Of a DNA stretch of 64,000 bases, positions 10,591 to 22,917 are shown piece after piece. How positions within the stretch are numbered: the stretch's first letter is position 1; every line of letters begins with the position of its first letter. The stretch lies in NCBI GenBank assembly GCA_032821775.1, contig JAVLRN010000003.1, positions 1,674,001-1,738,000 on the forward strand, written 5' to 3'. The position numbers and the translations under genes were made by a program. Origin of the DNA: Sanguinoderma infundibulare (Eukaryota; Basidiomycota; Agaricomycetes; Polyporales; Polyporaceae). The notes beneath the pieces are model-generated. The model had not been told where the DNA came from and ran no database searches. It saw only the letters and a list, made by a program, of their open reading frames with translations.

Positions 10591-12979
10591 ATGCACGTTC
10601 TATCTCTCTCCCTCGATGACCTCCCAGGCGGCATCGATCTGCCCCGCATATCCACCTCGACCGCCGCAGGAATAGGCGTCGCAATACTCGGGAACGTCCT
10701 CATCTCCCTCGCACTCAATTGCCAGAAGCTCGCCCATAGACGGCTTGAGCGCGACCGCGAAGCAGCTGCTGCCAACGGCGCCCAGCCATTGAAACCCTCC
10801 TCCTCCTCCTCCAACGGCCGCGTCTTCGACGCCCCCTCCTCGAGCGATGCCACGCCGTCCAACTCGCCCCTGCCTACCGTCGTATCACTCGAGACAGCAC
10901 CCCTGCTGCCACAACCTGACGGTGCGGAAGCCGACACTTCTACGCCTGGCCGGAAATGGTTCTTCTTCCGCACGAAGTCCTTCAGGCACCACGCCAGAAA
11001 CGCCGATCGAGCTCACCTTGCCAGTACCCATGCCCTTATGCCCGTCGACGTCGTCCAAGTCCGGCCTGAGCACTCGACCAGACACGGCCATGACGACCAC
11101 AAGAAACCAGAGCCGCAGGATGCGGCCGAGAGCGACTACCTCCGCTCCAAGCTATGGTGTGCCCATTCCTCTGTTAGGCCCTTATCGTGTATCTCAATCT
11201 TTGCAAGGTGGTTTGGGTTCTTGCTTATGAACATCGGCGAGACGGGTAACTTCATCTCTTATGCTTTCGCCCCCGCCTCTGTCGTGGCTCCCTTGGGAAC
11301 AGTACGTACGACGAATGGCAGTGCGTCTGCGGATGGTTTGAATGACATCATTCAATCGTTCAGTTTGCTCTTATCGCGAATTGTATATTCGCGCCGCTCA
11401 TGCTCAAGGAGCGGTTCCGGAAGGTTAGTAGCCAGCTTCATTCAATACCGCTTCCGAACCAACTGTCAATTTAGCGCGACTTCCTCGGCATCATAATAGC
11501 TGTTCTCGGCGCGGTTACTGTTGTTTTATCAGCAAACCCCTCCGACACCCGGCTCGATCCGAAGGGCCTCATCGCCGCCATCTCGACGCGGCCTTTCGAA
11601 ATATATGCTTTGACTTATGCTGTTGGAATCATTCTTCTTTCTGGCTTATCAGAAGGACCGGCAGGCAAACGCTTTGTCTATGTGGACGTAGGACTCTGTG
11701 CTCTCTTCGGTAAAATTAACCACTCTCCCACTCTTAGCAGCGAAACTAACAACTCTTGCAGGAGGCTTCACAGTTCTGTCAACAAAAGCTGTCTCGACGC
11801 TTTTGACATTGGAATGGTTCCAGATCTTTAGGGAGTGGATCACCTATTCCATTATCGCCGTACGGATCCCTTCACTCGTGTGTGCAATGGGAAGAAGTTA
11901 ATCTGTCGTGAGCAGGTTCTTCTTGGGACTGGCATTGGTCAGATCCGGTACCTCAACCGAGCCCTCATGCGCTTCGACAGCAAAGTAAAGCAATACTTTG
12001 AGACTCACTTGCGTCACTAGAACTTACGATCCTTTTCCACACCTACTTAGATTGTGGTGCCGACACAGTTCGTGACCTTCAATCTCTCTGCCATCGTCGG
12101 CTCCGCGATCCTCTACGGTGATTTCAAGAAGGCGACCTTCCATCAGCTCGTCACCTTCCTCTACGGCTGCGGCGCAACCTTCCTCGGAGTGTTCATCATA
12201 TCCTGGTCGTCCCCGCACTCCCACCCGGAGGCTGACGAAGAGGAGGGCACGCTTGGCGAAGATGACAACGACAACGATACCGAGCCCACGTCCGCAGGGA
12301 CCGTCACGTCCAGCGCCGCGGTCTCCCCGTCCGCCGTCGGGAGCGTGCGGACGCTCAAGGGCAGCCTCTCGCGTCGCCCTCGCCCTGCGCTCCTTGTGCC
12401 AGAGGGCGCGGGCGGCGACTCCGGAGTGTCCCCCGCCGTGCGTAACCGGCGCAGCGTCGTGAGCCTCTACGGCCTTTCCCCCGCACAGGTGCGCACGTTC
12501 GTCCTCTCCCGCTCAGCGTCTCTTCGTGCTCACCCATCCCGGTCGTCGTGCTACTTTCCTCGTCCGCTTGGCCACTTGCCGCAATGAACGGCCACGACGT
12601 CTGGCAGCGCGTGCTGCTGATCGGCTCCTCGCCCCGCGACGAGCTGTTCATCCGCCCGAACCTCGACCCGGACCGCGAGCGGGACCGCGGTCACGCAGAC
12701 GCGAACGCGTCCGTCGAGTCCTTCAGCCGCCGGCGCACCGTCAACTGGCTCGACGAGGACTTCTCCCTCTCCTCCCCGCAGTCCAGCCCGCGGCGCGGCG
12801 CGGGCGGCCAGTACGGCACCGTGACGGGGACGGCCACGAACTCGTCCGCCGCGTCGCGCGAGGCCAGTCGAATACGCCCTGCTCTCACACCGGGCTGGGC
12901 GCGGCCCGGCAGGGACGAGCAGAGCCAAGGCAGGAGCAGAAATAGCAGAAGCGCGAGCCCGGCCGACCCGTTCTCTTGA
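10591..12979 (+). CDS. NIPA-family (DUF803) magnesium transporter
   Basis: Multi-pass membrane transporter of the NIPA/DUF803 family, linked to Mg2+ uptake. I chose ATG 10591 (MHVLSLSLDDLPGG); ATG 10525 is in frame. The first TM contains STAAGIGVAILGNVLISLAL. A polar insert with poly-Ser follows, then LRSKLW, WFGFLLMNIGETGNFISYAF, APASVVAPLGT, LIANCIFAPLMLKERFRK, DFLGIIIAVLGAVTVVLSAN, IYALTYAVGIILLSG, GGFTVLSTKAVSTLLTLEW, GTGIGQIRYLNRALMRFDS, IVVPTQFVTFNLSAIVGSAI and ATFLGVFIISW. The hallmark NIGETGNF and APLGT motifs are intact. A long acidic and Ser-rich C-terminal tail (about 240 aa, from HPEADEEEG) ends SASPADPFS. Roughly eight exons; junctions in the TM region approximate. Confidence 0.88.
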
Positions 12980-14051
12980 CGTCGCCCGAGGCCCCAACCG
13001 AGGCGGAAACGTTCGACTCGTGGTCGTTTGTGTGTAGACCTGTCTTGTAAGTGCTGTATAAAGTGCCTTATATCTAATGTAATGTTGTTGTGCGGTCGGG
13101 TTGGGACTGCGGACGCTGGGCTGGGGCGGGGGCTGGGTGGAACGAATAATGGTTGGGACAGAAGTCGAAGCGGTATGATGTGTCGTTGTTAGCAATCTAA
13201 TTTCGTGCTTGCCCTATTTCTTCCATCGTCGGACTCGGGGCACACACCCATGTGCAACCGTCTTCGATATGCACCCACACGCACCACCTGCATCAGCTTC
13301 GGGAAGGGACAAGTAGTAATCATCCGTTCTGATGGCGTGCTATTTCGTATTTTGGTATCTGTACGGTATCGGTATATTGGGCCCTGATATGTTACAACCT
13401 TTCAGGCACGCACGCCTGTCTAAGCTGCAAGTGACGTCTGCAGGCCTCCCGCCTTGCAGCCGCGGCGCGTATGTACGAGTCGAGTCCGAGTCCATGTGTC
13501 GAGGTGAGAGGGTGTAGGTGCAGTGAGTGTACGCAGCCCAAGTCGGATCGTGAGGTATGCAAACACCAAGAGGTCAGTAATACCGAGACTATGTAAGATA
13601 TGTATATGTATGCGACGCAGGGTGTATCGCCATAGTTACAGATAATCCAAACCAGAGAGCTAGATGTGTGGGGGGAAGACGATGGGAGCAGGAACAGAAG
13701 ATAGAATCCGGGATGCTGCGGGGATATATACCACGGCCGTTCCGCAAACGCTGGACGAAGAACCAGACCGAAGGCGGACTAACGAAAGGCGTTTCATCGG
13801 TCGGGATATCGCCGGGTAGGCGACGTAAACACCCTCTCGCACCTCCACGAACCCCATTTCTACAGCCGGCACGACACCAACCAAACCAAACCCGCTGAAC
13901 ACAACGCCCTGCTGCCCAATGAAGGAAGAAAAAAGTGGGGTCGAAGAGTAAACAGGCTGAACTCCTCCAAAACCAACGTACACGACCTTCTCTGGGCATC
14001 CATGACGTGATGATGATGAAAGATGAAGCATGGCGAGGCGCGTCGTCGGGC
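12980..14051. other. Intergenic between the convergent NIPA and one-TM-orphan genes
   Basis: About 1.07 kb. A 123-codon minus-strand ORF (13660-14031) and overlapping plus ORFs exist, but none resembles a known protein or shows splice support. Probably 3' UTRs and spacer. Confidence 0.5.
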
Positions 14052-14851
14052 CTATGCGGCGGCCTCAGGGCGGATCTCCTCCTTGGATGAGTCGTTATCA
14101 TTGCCTTCTTCAGGCGTGTGTTCCTCGACGACAACAAATGACCTCGAGCTTGTGGCGCCGGTGGGCGCCCAAAGTGCCCTCAGGTTCCAAAAGCCGGCGG
14201 ATGAAGGGTCTTCAGGGGCAGCCTGTGCGTTCGCCCTGCCGCCGACTCCGAAGACGCCCATTTCGGGCGTGCGGGTGAGGGAGGTCAGGTCAATGCCGTT
14301 GTCGGGAACCGAGCCAAACTCCAGGTGGGGTTGATTGGTCGCGATGCGGTGCATGACGACGTGGGAGGCCATGATGAAGAGGAGGAGGAAAAGGAGGATG
14401 ATCGTGCGCATACGGCCCTTGAGAGAGAAGAGGCCATTCTGATCGTCGAACGTCGTCTTGAAAGGTGTCGACGGGAGCTGTATCTGGGATGGCAGATACG
14501 AGCGGAACGACGGGACAAGATTGACCAAGCGCTGGGAAAAAGTAGGGCTTGGCGGAGGAGCAAGGAAAGCGATGAAGAACTCGCTCTCGATCACCGGGGA
14601 GGACGGGGTCACGATGATAGCAGGGAGATCAGCCTTCTCGTCGACCAAGGGCAAGGTGAGGTCTGTGATGACGGCAATGAGTATGGACAAGGAGGATGTA
14701 ATCTGACTGGATTGGACGCACCCAATGGAGCGGGGATGAGCGTGTAGTCGAGCCTCTGGGGGAGACGGTTAAGACGGGGTGCTATTCCGTAGAAACCATT
14801 GGAGGCGGTGAGGTAGAGACCGTGAGCTCTCGACTTCCTGCGGTGGTGCAT
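14052..14851 (-). CDS. Hypothetical single-pass membrane protein
   Basis: Not recognised. Start MHHRRKSRAHGLYLTASNGF at 14851; exon 1 ends ...DYTLIPAPL with one extra nucleotide, and a 59-nt GT-AG intron (about 14748-14690) joins to DLTLPLVDEKADLPAIIVTP. The protein is about 245 aa. The first half is Pro-rich (FFIAFLAPPPSPTF, LPSQIQLPSTPFKTTF). One strong TM segment follows, RTIILLFLLLFIMASHVV. The second half is polar (GVFGVGGRANAQAAPEDPSS) and ends acidic (EEGNDNDSSKEEIRPEAAA). Divergent from the WDR89-like gene with 443 bp between starts. Codon phase and the TM suggest a real gene; the function is unknown. Confidence 0.6.
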
Positions 14852-15294
14852 AGACGAGGGAGGAAGGAGACTCACGAGAGCGGCGCATACTGGTAAATGG
14901 AGTTTAAGTAATACACGAGCTGAGAAGGCGAAGAAGCTAGTGGACTCTATGCAATGGCAATTTTGCGGGAATGCGGGAGTAGCTCTAAAGCCGAGTGGAG
15001 ATCGAGCTTCTAGAGCGGTCAGGACGCAAAGGAGCGTGGTGATAAACGAGAGTGGGTGTCAGATAGACAGTGCAGCGAGGCGCGACGGGTAGGCGGCGTC
15101 GTAGACAGTCAAGGCGACGACGGCGAGGACGGTGGGGGCGAGGTGAGGTGGGAGGAGAAGGTGAAAAGATGGGCCTGAATCTCAGTCCGCTCTCTTGTCA
15201 AACAGAACCCCGGTCCACCGTTATGTAAGCTCATCTCGATCCCAAATATTTGCACGACGCCCGGCCTCAGGCACGCTCTGCCAGGCTCTTGGCC
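14852..15294. promoter_or_regulatory. Shared divergent upstream region of the one-TM orphan and the WDR89-like gene
   Basis: 443 bp between start codons. No gene seen. An in-frame ATG at 15250 would add 15 residues to the WD40 protein. Confidence 0.4.
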
Positions 15295-16939
15295 ATGTCT
15301 CTCCTCGACGCCCCTTCCTACACGTCCTCCTCTAAACCCCTGGGGTCCGCAAGCCTTCCAGACGAGGCCTATGTCCTCTCGCTGGCCTCCCTTCCGTCCT
15401 TCTATGCCGCCGCGGCGTCCTCCCCGCTGAATGCAATTGATCTCTACGACAAGGAGCGTCTCAGAAGTGTGCAGACGCTGCCGGGCCATGCATCCTCCAT
15501 CACGACCCTCAGATTTGTGCCGAACATTGCAAACGCTGCCACCCACGCCCTGCTCTCATCAGGCAAGGACGGTACGGTCCATGTCTGGGACGAGCGCGCT
15601 GGCTCTGCCGCCCTCCGCTGTGAGCCTTCGTCCCGCTCCTCTGACCGAGTTGTACCTACCACTCAATGGAGAATACTACTACGCCGCATGTTGCTTCTCC
15701 CAACAACACAACAACAACACCGGATCGACCACCTGATGTCGATGAACGTCGTCCCCAGTGACCGCATCAGCCGCCGGAACTGCCCTCGGTTTGCTTTCCT
15801 GTGACGTCTCCGCCGACGGTTTGACCATCGCTGCCGGCACCGAGCTCAATGGGGAAGATGCGTCCATCCTGTACTGGTAAGGAAATCCCACATGGTTCCC
15901 AGTGCCTGAGCCAGGGCACCTGGCCCGACACCCGTGGGTTTACGTGTGGTCGATCGTCCATTCATTCACCTCCGTCCCATTATTCCAGGGACCCTCGCAG
16001 TCCTGCCGCGCCCCTCCGCGCGCACTCGTCCACCCACTCCGACGACATCACCGCCGTGCACTTCTACCGCCCCTCGACATCTTCGGCCTTGAACGGTGGG
16101 AACACGCTCTTGTCAGTCTCTTCGGACGGACTGGTATGCACCTCGAACGCGAACGAGACCGACGAAGACGAGGCCGGTCTCCACGTCGGCAACTGGGGCT
16201 GCAGCATCGCGCAAGCAGGCTGGTTGCACGACCGTGCAGGCAGGCCTGGAATATGGGCCTCCAGCGACATGGAAACGTTCAGCGTGTGGAACAGCGAGGT
16301 TCGCCCCCAGCTTTCCCGCAAGGCACGCTCTGAACTGAACTGCGCTGACGAGGATCTTTCGTGCACAGCTCGATCGCCTCCAAGACGTCGACATCCGCCA
16401 GCCCTCCGTGCACAGGCAGGATCTGACTTGGGTGACCGATTACCTGATCGGTTGCCATACGACCGCAAATCCCCTCGGGGAAGCAGACAACGATCTATGC
16501 GTTTTCGCAGGTTCCAACGAGTATGTCATCAATCTCGTTTCCAAATCTACGGGCAATACACTAATTCCTTAATCCCCTGTGATGCCGAACAGGGGTGACA
16601 TAGCGCTGATCACCCGGCAGACCTTCGCGGATCCTGGCGCACCGTGGATCCTACAGCGCACCTGGACTACGGGCCATGTCGGTGTCGTTCGTGCTGCGCT
16701 GTGGGATGAAAGGGTGTGTTACCTGCTGATTTCTTGCCGTCATGTGCCCTTTGACACATGCTTGTACGTAGAACAACGTCCTGCTTACTGGCGGCGAAGA
16801 CTCCAAGCTCCACGTCTGGAACGCTCCTGCACCGATGCCAGAAATCATCTCCCCGGGCAGATCAAAACGGGTCAGCGACATCGATCCTATGGACGTCGAT
16901 GAAGAAGGCGACTCGGCCCGCAAAAAGAGGCGTGCTTGA
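15295..16939 (+). CDS. WD40-repeat protein, WDR89-like
   Basis: Beta-propeller scaffold protein of the WDR89 type; the cellular role is poorly known. Start MSLLDAPSYTSSSKPLGSA. Repeats visible: YVLSLASLPSFYAAAASSP, TLPGHASSITTLRFVP with ALLSSGKDGTVHVWDERAG, CDVSADGLTIAAGTELNGED with SILYWDPRS, HSDDITAVHFYRPSTSSAL with TLLSVSSDGLVCTSN, IWASSDMETFSVWNSE, TWTTGHVGVVRAALWDE and LLTGGEDSKLHVWNAPAPMP. The C-terminus has a basic cluster (SARKKRRA) after DIDPMDVDEEGD, a possible nuclear localisation signal. About six exons. The exon with LDRLQDVDIRQPSVHRQDLT precedes GDIALITRQTFADPGAPW. Convergent with the MCC beta gene. Confidence 0.8.
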
Positions 16940-17061
16940 CTGATATACACTCTCACACCTTCATGGCGTTGTTTGTAGCCCTAGTGCAGGAGGTTTGAAA
17001 AGTATATGTATGCGTGTGGCTCATGCCGAATATAGTATACATGCCTTAGAACCTTAGCCTC

Positions 17062-19162
17062 TTACATCCTGAAGACGCCAAAGCCCTTAGCATTGCCATC
17101 CCACGTCGTGCACGACTGCCATCCTACTGGGACACTCGAACCTCCACGCTCACGCGCAGCAAGGGCCAACGCCAGTCCGACGGTGTCTCGAGTGTCCACT
17201 GGTCGGATAATACCATCATCCCAGAGTCGCGCAGACGCATATAGCGCGGTGGACTGGTGCTCGATCTCGTCCTTGAGCGTAGAATGCTTTGTGGGGTCTT
17301 TCGAGACCTGGGACATGACCTGCGAGAGCTGGCCAGGGCCCATGACCGACACCCGTGCGTTCTACCATACAACATATATCTGTAAGCACCTCGACGCGAA
17401 TGCTAACATCCGAACCAAAGGACGTACCGGCCACATCCAAAGGAACCTGGGCGCGTACGCGCGCCCACACATGCCGTAGTTGCCAGCGCCGTAGCTCCCG
17501 CCGACGATGACCGTCAACTTGGGCACGTCCGCGCACGCGACTGCGCGGACCATCTTCGCGCCGTCCTTCGCGATGCCGCCCTTCTCCGCCTTCGAGCCGA
17601 CCATGTAGCCGGTGACGTTGACGAGGAAGAGCAGGGGGATCTGCCTCTGGGAGCACAGCTCGATGAAGTGCGTCGCTTTCAGCGCGGATTGGGAGAAGAG
17701 TATGCCGTTGTTCGCGACGATTCCGACCGGGTAGCCGTGGACGTGCGCGAACCCCTAGAGTTGCAGTGGTCAAGTGAGAGGTTCGGTTCGGCCCAAAGGC
17801 GGCAGAGGTACTTACGGTGACGATTGTCGTGCCGTACTCTTTCTTGAACTCACGGAAGCGGCTGCCGTCGACCACTCGTGCAATGACGTCTCGCATGTCG
17901 AAGGCCTGGCGGACGTCGGTGCCAACGATGCCGTGCAGCTCATGCGCGGGGTACAGTGGATCTTCCGGAACTGCAGGTGGCTAACGCAAAGTCAGCATGT
18001 GTTTCGTTTCTTAGGTTAAAGAAATCCGCCCACAGGAACTTCTCTGGAGCCCGCCTTGCCGAGGTCGGCCACAATACTCCGCGCGATGGCGATCGCATGC
18101 TCGTCGTCCCTCGCGAGGTGGTCCGTCACGCCGCTCTCAGACGAATGCATCATACCCCCGCCCAGCGTCTCCTCGTCGACCTCCTCGCCCGTCGCAGCCT
18201 TCACGAGCGGCGGGCCCGCGAGGAAGATGCGGCCCTGTTCTCGTACGATGATGTTCTCGTCGGCCATGGCAGGGACGTACGCGCCGCCTGCGACAGAGAT
18301 GCCGTGCACAATGGCTATTTGAGGGAGGCCGAGCGCGGACATTTGGGCCATATTATAGAATATGCGGCCAAAGTGCTCCTTGTCCGGGAACACCTGCAGA
18401 ACGCCGTCAGTAAGCGTTGCCAGCCTGCGCCCAGGGAACGTCCTCTCTCACATTGGCTTGGTGGGGCAGCGCCGCGCCTCCAGACTCCACTATTGCACGA
18501 CAATGTAGGAAGGCAGCCGAGCAAGGAGTTTACGCGACTTACCGACATAAACGCAAGGTAGCCCATGTTCTCGCGCGATCTCCTGCGCACGCAGGTGCTT
18601 CTTGACCTGACACAGGGCGCGTACGGTTTACTTCGGCTCGGCAGGGAGGAAGGCAGCACCACCCACCGTCAGCGGGTAATACGAGCCGCCTTTGACAGTA
18701 GAGTCGTTGACCACGACCACGCACTCCCGGCCGCTTATCCGGCCAATGCCAGTGACGAGACCGGCAGCGGGGACGGACTCCCCGTAGACATCGTGCGCCG
18801 CGAGCTGAGACAGCTCGAGGAACGGCGTGTGTGGGTCAAGCAACAACGCCAGCCTAGCAGCCTCCGTGAGCCCCCTCGTCCGCTGTGCGGCCCAGCAGAT
18901 ATGAAGAGACGGACCTTTCCCGGGGGAGCTTCTTCCCCTTGCTCCTCATCCGCTCCGCCGCCTTCGGACCGCCGCCCTGCCTGACGGTCGCGAACTTCTC
19001 CTCGAGGTCCTGGACGAGCGTGTCCATTGCCTCGGACTTGGCTTTGAACTCCGGCGACGTTGTCGAAATGAGCGAGGAGAGGACATTGGGGTGATATGCT
19101 CTCCTCGCGCCGGCCGCTAATGCCCTCTGGGCAACCCGTACCGACCGTGTCGCAAACCGCAT
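17062..19162 (-). CDS. MCCB: Methylcrotonoyl-CoA carboxylase beta (carboxyltransferase) subunit, mitochondrial
   Basis: Carboxyltransferase half of the biotin enzyme that turns 3-methylcrotonyl-CoA into 3-methylglutaconyl-CoA in leucine breakdown. Start [20 protein letters not shown] looks like a mitochondrial presequence. Core motifs in order: [203 protein letters not shown] and [14 protein letters not shown]. Ends at GFGVFRM. About eight exons. The biotin-bearing alpha subunit is not in the window. Confidence 0.95.
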
Positions 19163-19629
19163 GTGGTATCCTCGACCGCCAGCTACGAGAATGTAGATAG
19201 GAAGCAAAGGTCGGGACCTGGAAGGAGAAAGAAAGGTGGGCGAATGGGGTCAAGAGTGCGTTCAACGTTGGTCCGGAGCTTGAGCTCGATCGCTTCCCCA
19301 CACGATCAGCTGAGCGCGTCCCTCTTTGGCCGTGACGCTCGCCGGACTCGCGTCCGCGCAGTTGCCCAAGCAAGCTATTGTCGTCGGCCGTTCCACCACA
19401 CAACGCACACAGAAATACGTGTTTTACTGTTTATCACAGTGCGCAATGATCATTTGTCAATCATATCAATGATCGCGTATTAGAGCCAGAAGAAATCCAT
19501 GCAACATAAGAATACAGTAACGACAAAGCGCGGAACAAACTACCTAATGCGATCGCGCGGACATACGGAACTGAGTAGGGGAGTATAGTATCGAGTAATA
19601 GAGTCCACAAGGATGGCGAAGCATATGCA
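19163..19629. other. Intergenic between MCCB (5' side) and EPL1 (3' side)
   Basis: 467 bp. The right part is presumably EPL1 3' UTR, the left part the MCCB promoter. No gene seen. Confidence 0.45.
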
Positions 19630-22600
19630 TCAGTAACCCGCCGCGCCGGACCCTCCGACCAGCTGCCTCGATTGCAGCGACGGCGATGGGTTGGGGATCG
19701 CAGGCTGGGGAGTCCGTGTGGGCGACGAGTGCACGTTGACCTGCGTTGCTGCGAGGTTCGGGCTGAGCATATGGGGAGACGGGGAATGCGGGGTTAATCG
19801 AGCGATGTGAGGCCCCGCCTGAGCGGCCATGGCCTGGTTGGCGGCGAGCAACTGGGGGTTAGGCATAGGTCTCCCTTGCGCTAGCTGCGGTGCGCGCATC
19901 CCGTTCGCAGACGGTGCACGTCCCGGCGAATTAGCCGAGGGGTGCGAGGAGGTGCTGTCGACGCTAACAGTAGGGGGAGAATGCGAATGTTGACCTCCCA
20001 TCGGCCATTGCATTGGACGAGCTCCAGGCATCTGCATCGGGTAAGCGCCGTTAGGCATAACGTACGCGCCAGGTTGCCGTAGGGCCATGTTCACGTTGCC
20101 CGCCGGGAGCATCGATTGCAGGTCTTGCATATGCTGCACGCTCAGACCATTCGGTCGCGCGCCAGGATGCACATAGCCACCTTTGACGGCGGGATACCCG
20201 TTCATCCCAGGGATGTGGTAGCCGTTTGAAAGGTTAGCAAGGTTCACGTTACTTGTTGTCGCCAGCGGCTTCGAGGTAGCCGGAGTGGGGGAAGTCATGG
20301 GTGGAGGGATGGCCTCCGACTGCGCAGGTACGTGGCTGGGGCTGCCATGCGACACCATCTTCGCATCCGGGTCAGGTTTTATGGGCGAACCATGACCCTC
20401 GCAGATGTTGGCCGGAGCCGCATTCGACGGAGGTGTTGCGTGAGGGGAGGTGGGGTGTTGAGCGCCATTGGGCACGTTCCCCGCAGCCGCGCGCATGCTG
20501 CTGTTGGACGAAATGCGCAGATGCGCCAGTTTGACTGGGGCCGGAATGGATATTGGTGTTCCATTGGGTGGAGGCTGGGCTGGTGTCGTCGAACTGACGC
20601 TGACACTGGGCGCTACGAGTTGTGGACGCTGGACATGGTTCAGAGGTCTCATGGAGGCGGGAGGGGGCGGTCCAGGTTGGTATGGTTTCACGTCGCCCGA
20701 AGACAGTCGTAGTACGGGGTCAATCGCAACCTTAGTCAGGTAGTCGTCCGTGAGGGCCATGGTGAACATCAATCGCCTACAAAGGCATACAAAGGCTTGA
20801 GCACCAGGCGTGAAGAAGCTGATTGGGAGACTTACGATGATTGGCATTCATCAATCAGTTTGCGATCCTGCTCTTCCAACCCGCGTGGGCCAGCTCCAGG
20901 GGTATCATCATCGTCATACTTGAACTTGTCCTTGATCCTCTGCACGCGTTCCCTCGCCTCAACGTCATTCTCGTCGAATGTGGCGGCTCTTAGCCTGTAG
21001 TTGACATGGCGACGGTCTAGCATCATGCGCCCACCGCGGCCTCTTCGGATACGACCGGCATGGTAATTCACTGGGTTCTCACCCGACAGCTGTTCAGGAG
21101 GAATTTGGAGAGCCCGCGGCGGGATGAACTTGAACTGTCGAGCATTGTAGGTTATCGGCAGTGCTTGGTATGGGTTCTGTATTTTCAAGTCAATAACATG
21201 CAACTGACATGCACCCTGCAACGACTTACGTCCACCGCGTCCTCCCAAGACTTGTCCTTCTCCTTCTGGCGTTGCACCTCGGCCTCGATAGCACTTTGGA
21301 TGGCAGCGCATCGCTCCTTCGGGCGCACAACAGGCGTGGGCTGAGCGACGGGGGAACCAACGTCGCCGTTCTCGCGAGCAGGATGTCGAAGTTTCAATGA
21401 TGGGCGGCTGCTGCAGGAAGTTAGTAAAACAACGAGTGAAGATGGATGCTGGTGGACGGACCTCGCCTCAACCTTCGGCTTCTTTGGAGGTTTCTCCTTG
21501 TCGAGAAACAGCTCGTCATCTTCCTTCGTCCCAAGAGAAGGATGCGCCCGCTTGAGATCAGCAAGCGTCTGCCGCTTGTCCCACAGGTTACGACCGTGAA
21601 TGTACGAATCACGCTTCAGGATTTCGCGCTGCTGTACAAGCCGCACGATGTCGAGCGCCATCGCGAGCTCGTTTTGCAGCCGGACCATCCGGTCAGAGCA
21701 CGATGCTTGTGATGCGCGAGTCTTCCGGACCGCCTTGATCTCGCGTCGTCGGAAGCAAATGTAGGACTCGTTCTTGTTGTCGCTCTCATCCAGCTGAGCA
21801 GCACTCAGGTCAATACCCAAGTGCACAGAAGGACGCGGGACACCTACATTCACAGCCGGGATGATGTAGTGCCCGTCGCGCTCCTGTCGTCGTTCGCGCC
21901 AGTATGGGTAGATGATGCGGGCGTAACGAAGGATTTGTTGGGGTGGAGGGATCCAGTCCGGTACGGCATAGACGGCAAATATGTCGGGCTGAAGAGGGAA
22001 GGCGAAAGTATCGTGGTAGTCGGAAAATGGAGGAAAAGGTGCGCCTTGCTCAAGGCCCTGTCGCGAAGTTGGGGATGGTCCAGCGCCGAAAGCAGTTGAG
22101 CGACTCACATGGTGCAGAAACTCGGTCTTTTCGTGCGTGACCTTTTCGAAGATCGCCATAACGAGCTCGAACTCATCCTCGGTTATCGAGACAGCGTGGA
22201 CGACGTCGGGCTCCTTGCCCTTCGCCTTCGCACTACGCCCGGAGCGCGTGCTCGAGCTCGACACGGCGCCCTGCGAGCTCATGCCTTCGCCACGAGCCTG
22301 TTCGTTATTCTTGTCGAGCCATTCCTTGTCGCGTTCGTCCATGTAGTAGGTGAAGCCGTTGACGAGGGCGAAGGACGTCGCCTCGTCGACGGTGTCGGAA
22401 GACTTGACGAACGAATGAGGGTCTCTCCAACGACTTGAGGGATACAGCTCTTCATAGTTGAGGACTATGCCCGTGCTGTCTGGTGTTGGGATGTAGGCGG
22501 CCGGAGCGCTCTCCTTCTCTTTAGAGTCGCCGGACCGCGTACTGCGCGTTGTAGCTTGGTGCCGAGTGGCGGCAGCGGAGAGGACCGCTTGCAAATGGTG

Positions 22601-22917
22601 TTCCTAGATAGGAAGGTGATAGCACTGAGTCAGCATTCCGCGGAACAATATTCCCACGGTTCCAACCAATGAGAACACGCCACAACAGGGCCTCCAACAT
22701 CGTCGCCCACAGCGAGCAGAAGGGCAGGAAAGACACGTACATTAGCATCTTCCGCATCCACACCCGCTGTAGACACGACCCTGGCCTTCTCTTCATCTTC
22801 ATCGAGGACAATTGAGTCGGCTTCGATTGTATCTCGGATGACCTTGAGGCGCGTCTTGTTGGTGACCCGGTTGCGGTTGCGAAGTGCAGCAGGACCGGGA
22901 TGTGTTGCTCGAGGCAT
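19630..22917 (-). CDS. EPL1: Enhancer of polycomb-like protein, NuA4 subunit
   Basis: Scaffold of the NuA4/piccolo histone acetyltransferase that binds ESA1 and YNG2. Start MPRATHPGPAALRNRNRVTN; exon 1 ends VDAEDAN, then EHHLQAVLSAAATRHQ. The EPcA domain follows: YIPTPDSTGIVLNYEELYP, ATSFALVNGFTYYMDERDKE, EDEFELVMAIFEKVTHEKTE, PPQQILRYARIIYPYWRERR and GHYIIPAVNVG, then YICFRRREIKAVRKTRAS with NELAMALDIVRLVQQREILK and WDKRQTLADLK. The later PVNYHAGRIRRGRGGRMM and RHVNYRLRAATFDE block is also typical. The C-terminal 390 residues (single exon) are low-complexity Pro/Ser/Asn/Gln/Met-rich. The gene exceeds 3.2 kb, with about eight exons. Divergent from PRP31. Confidence 0.93.

Noticed and set aside
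13660..14031. 123-codon minus ORF downstream of the one-TM orphan
   Set aside because: No splice link to that gene, no similarity, and a position consistent with 3' UTR.
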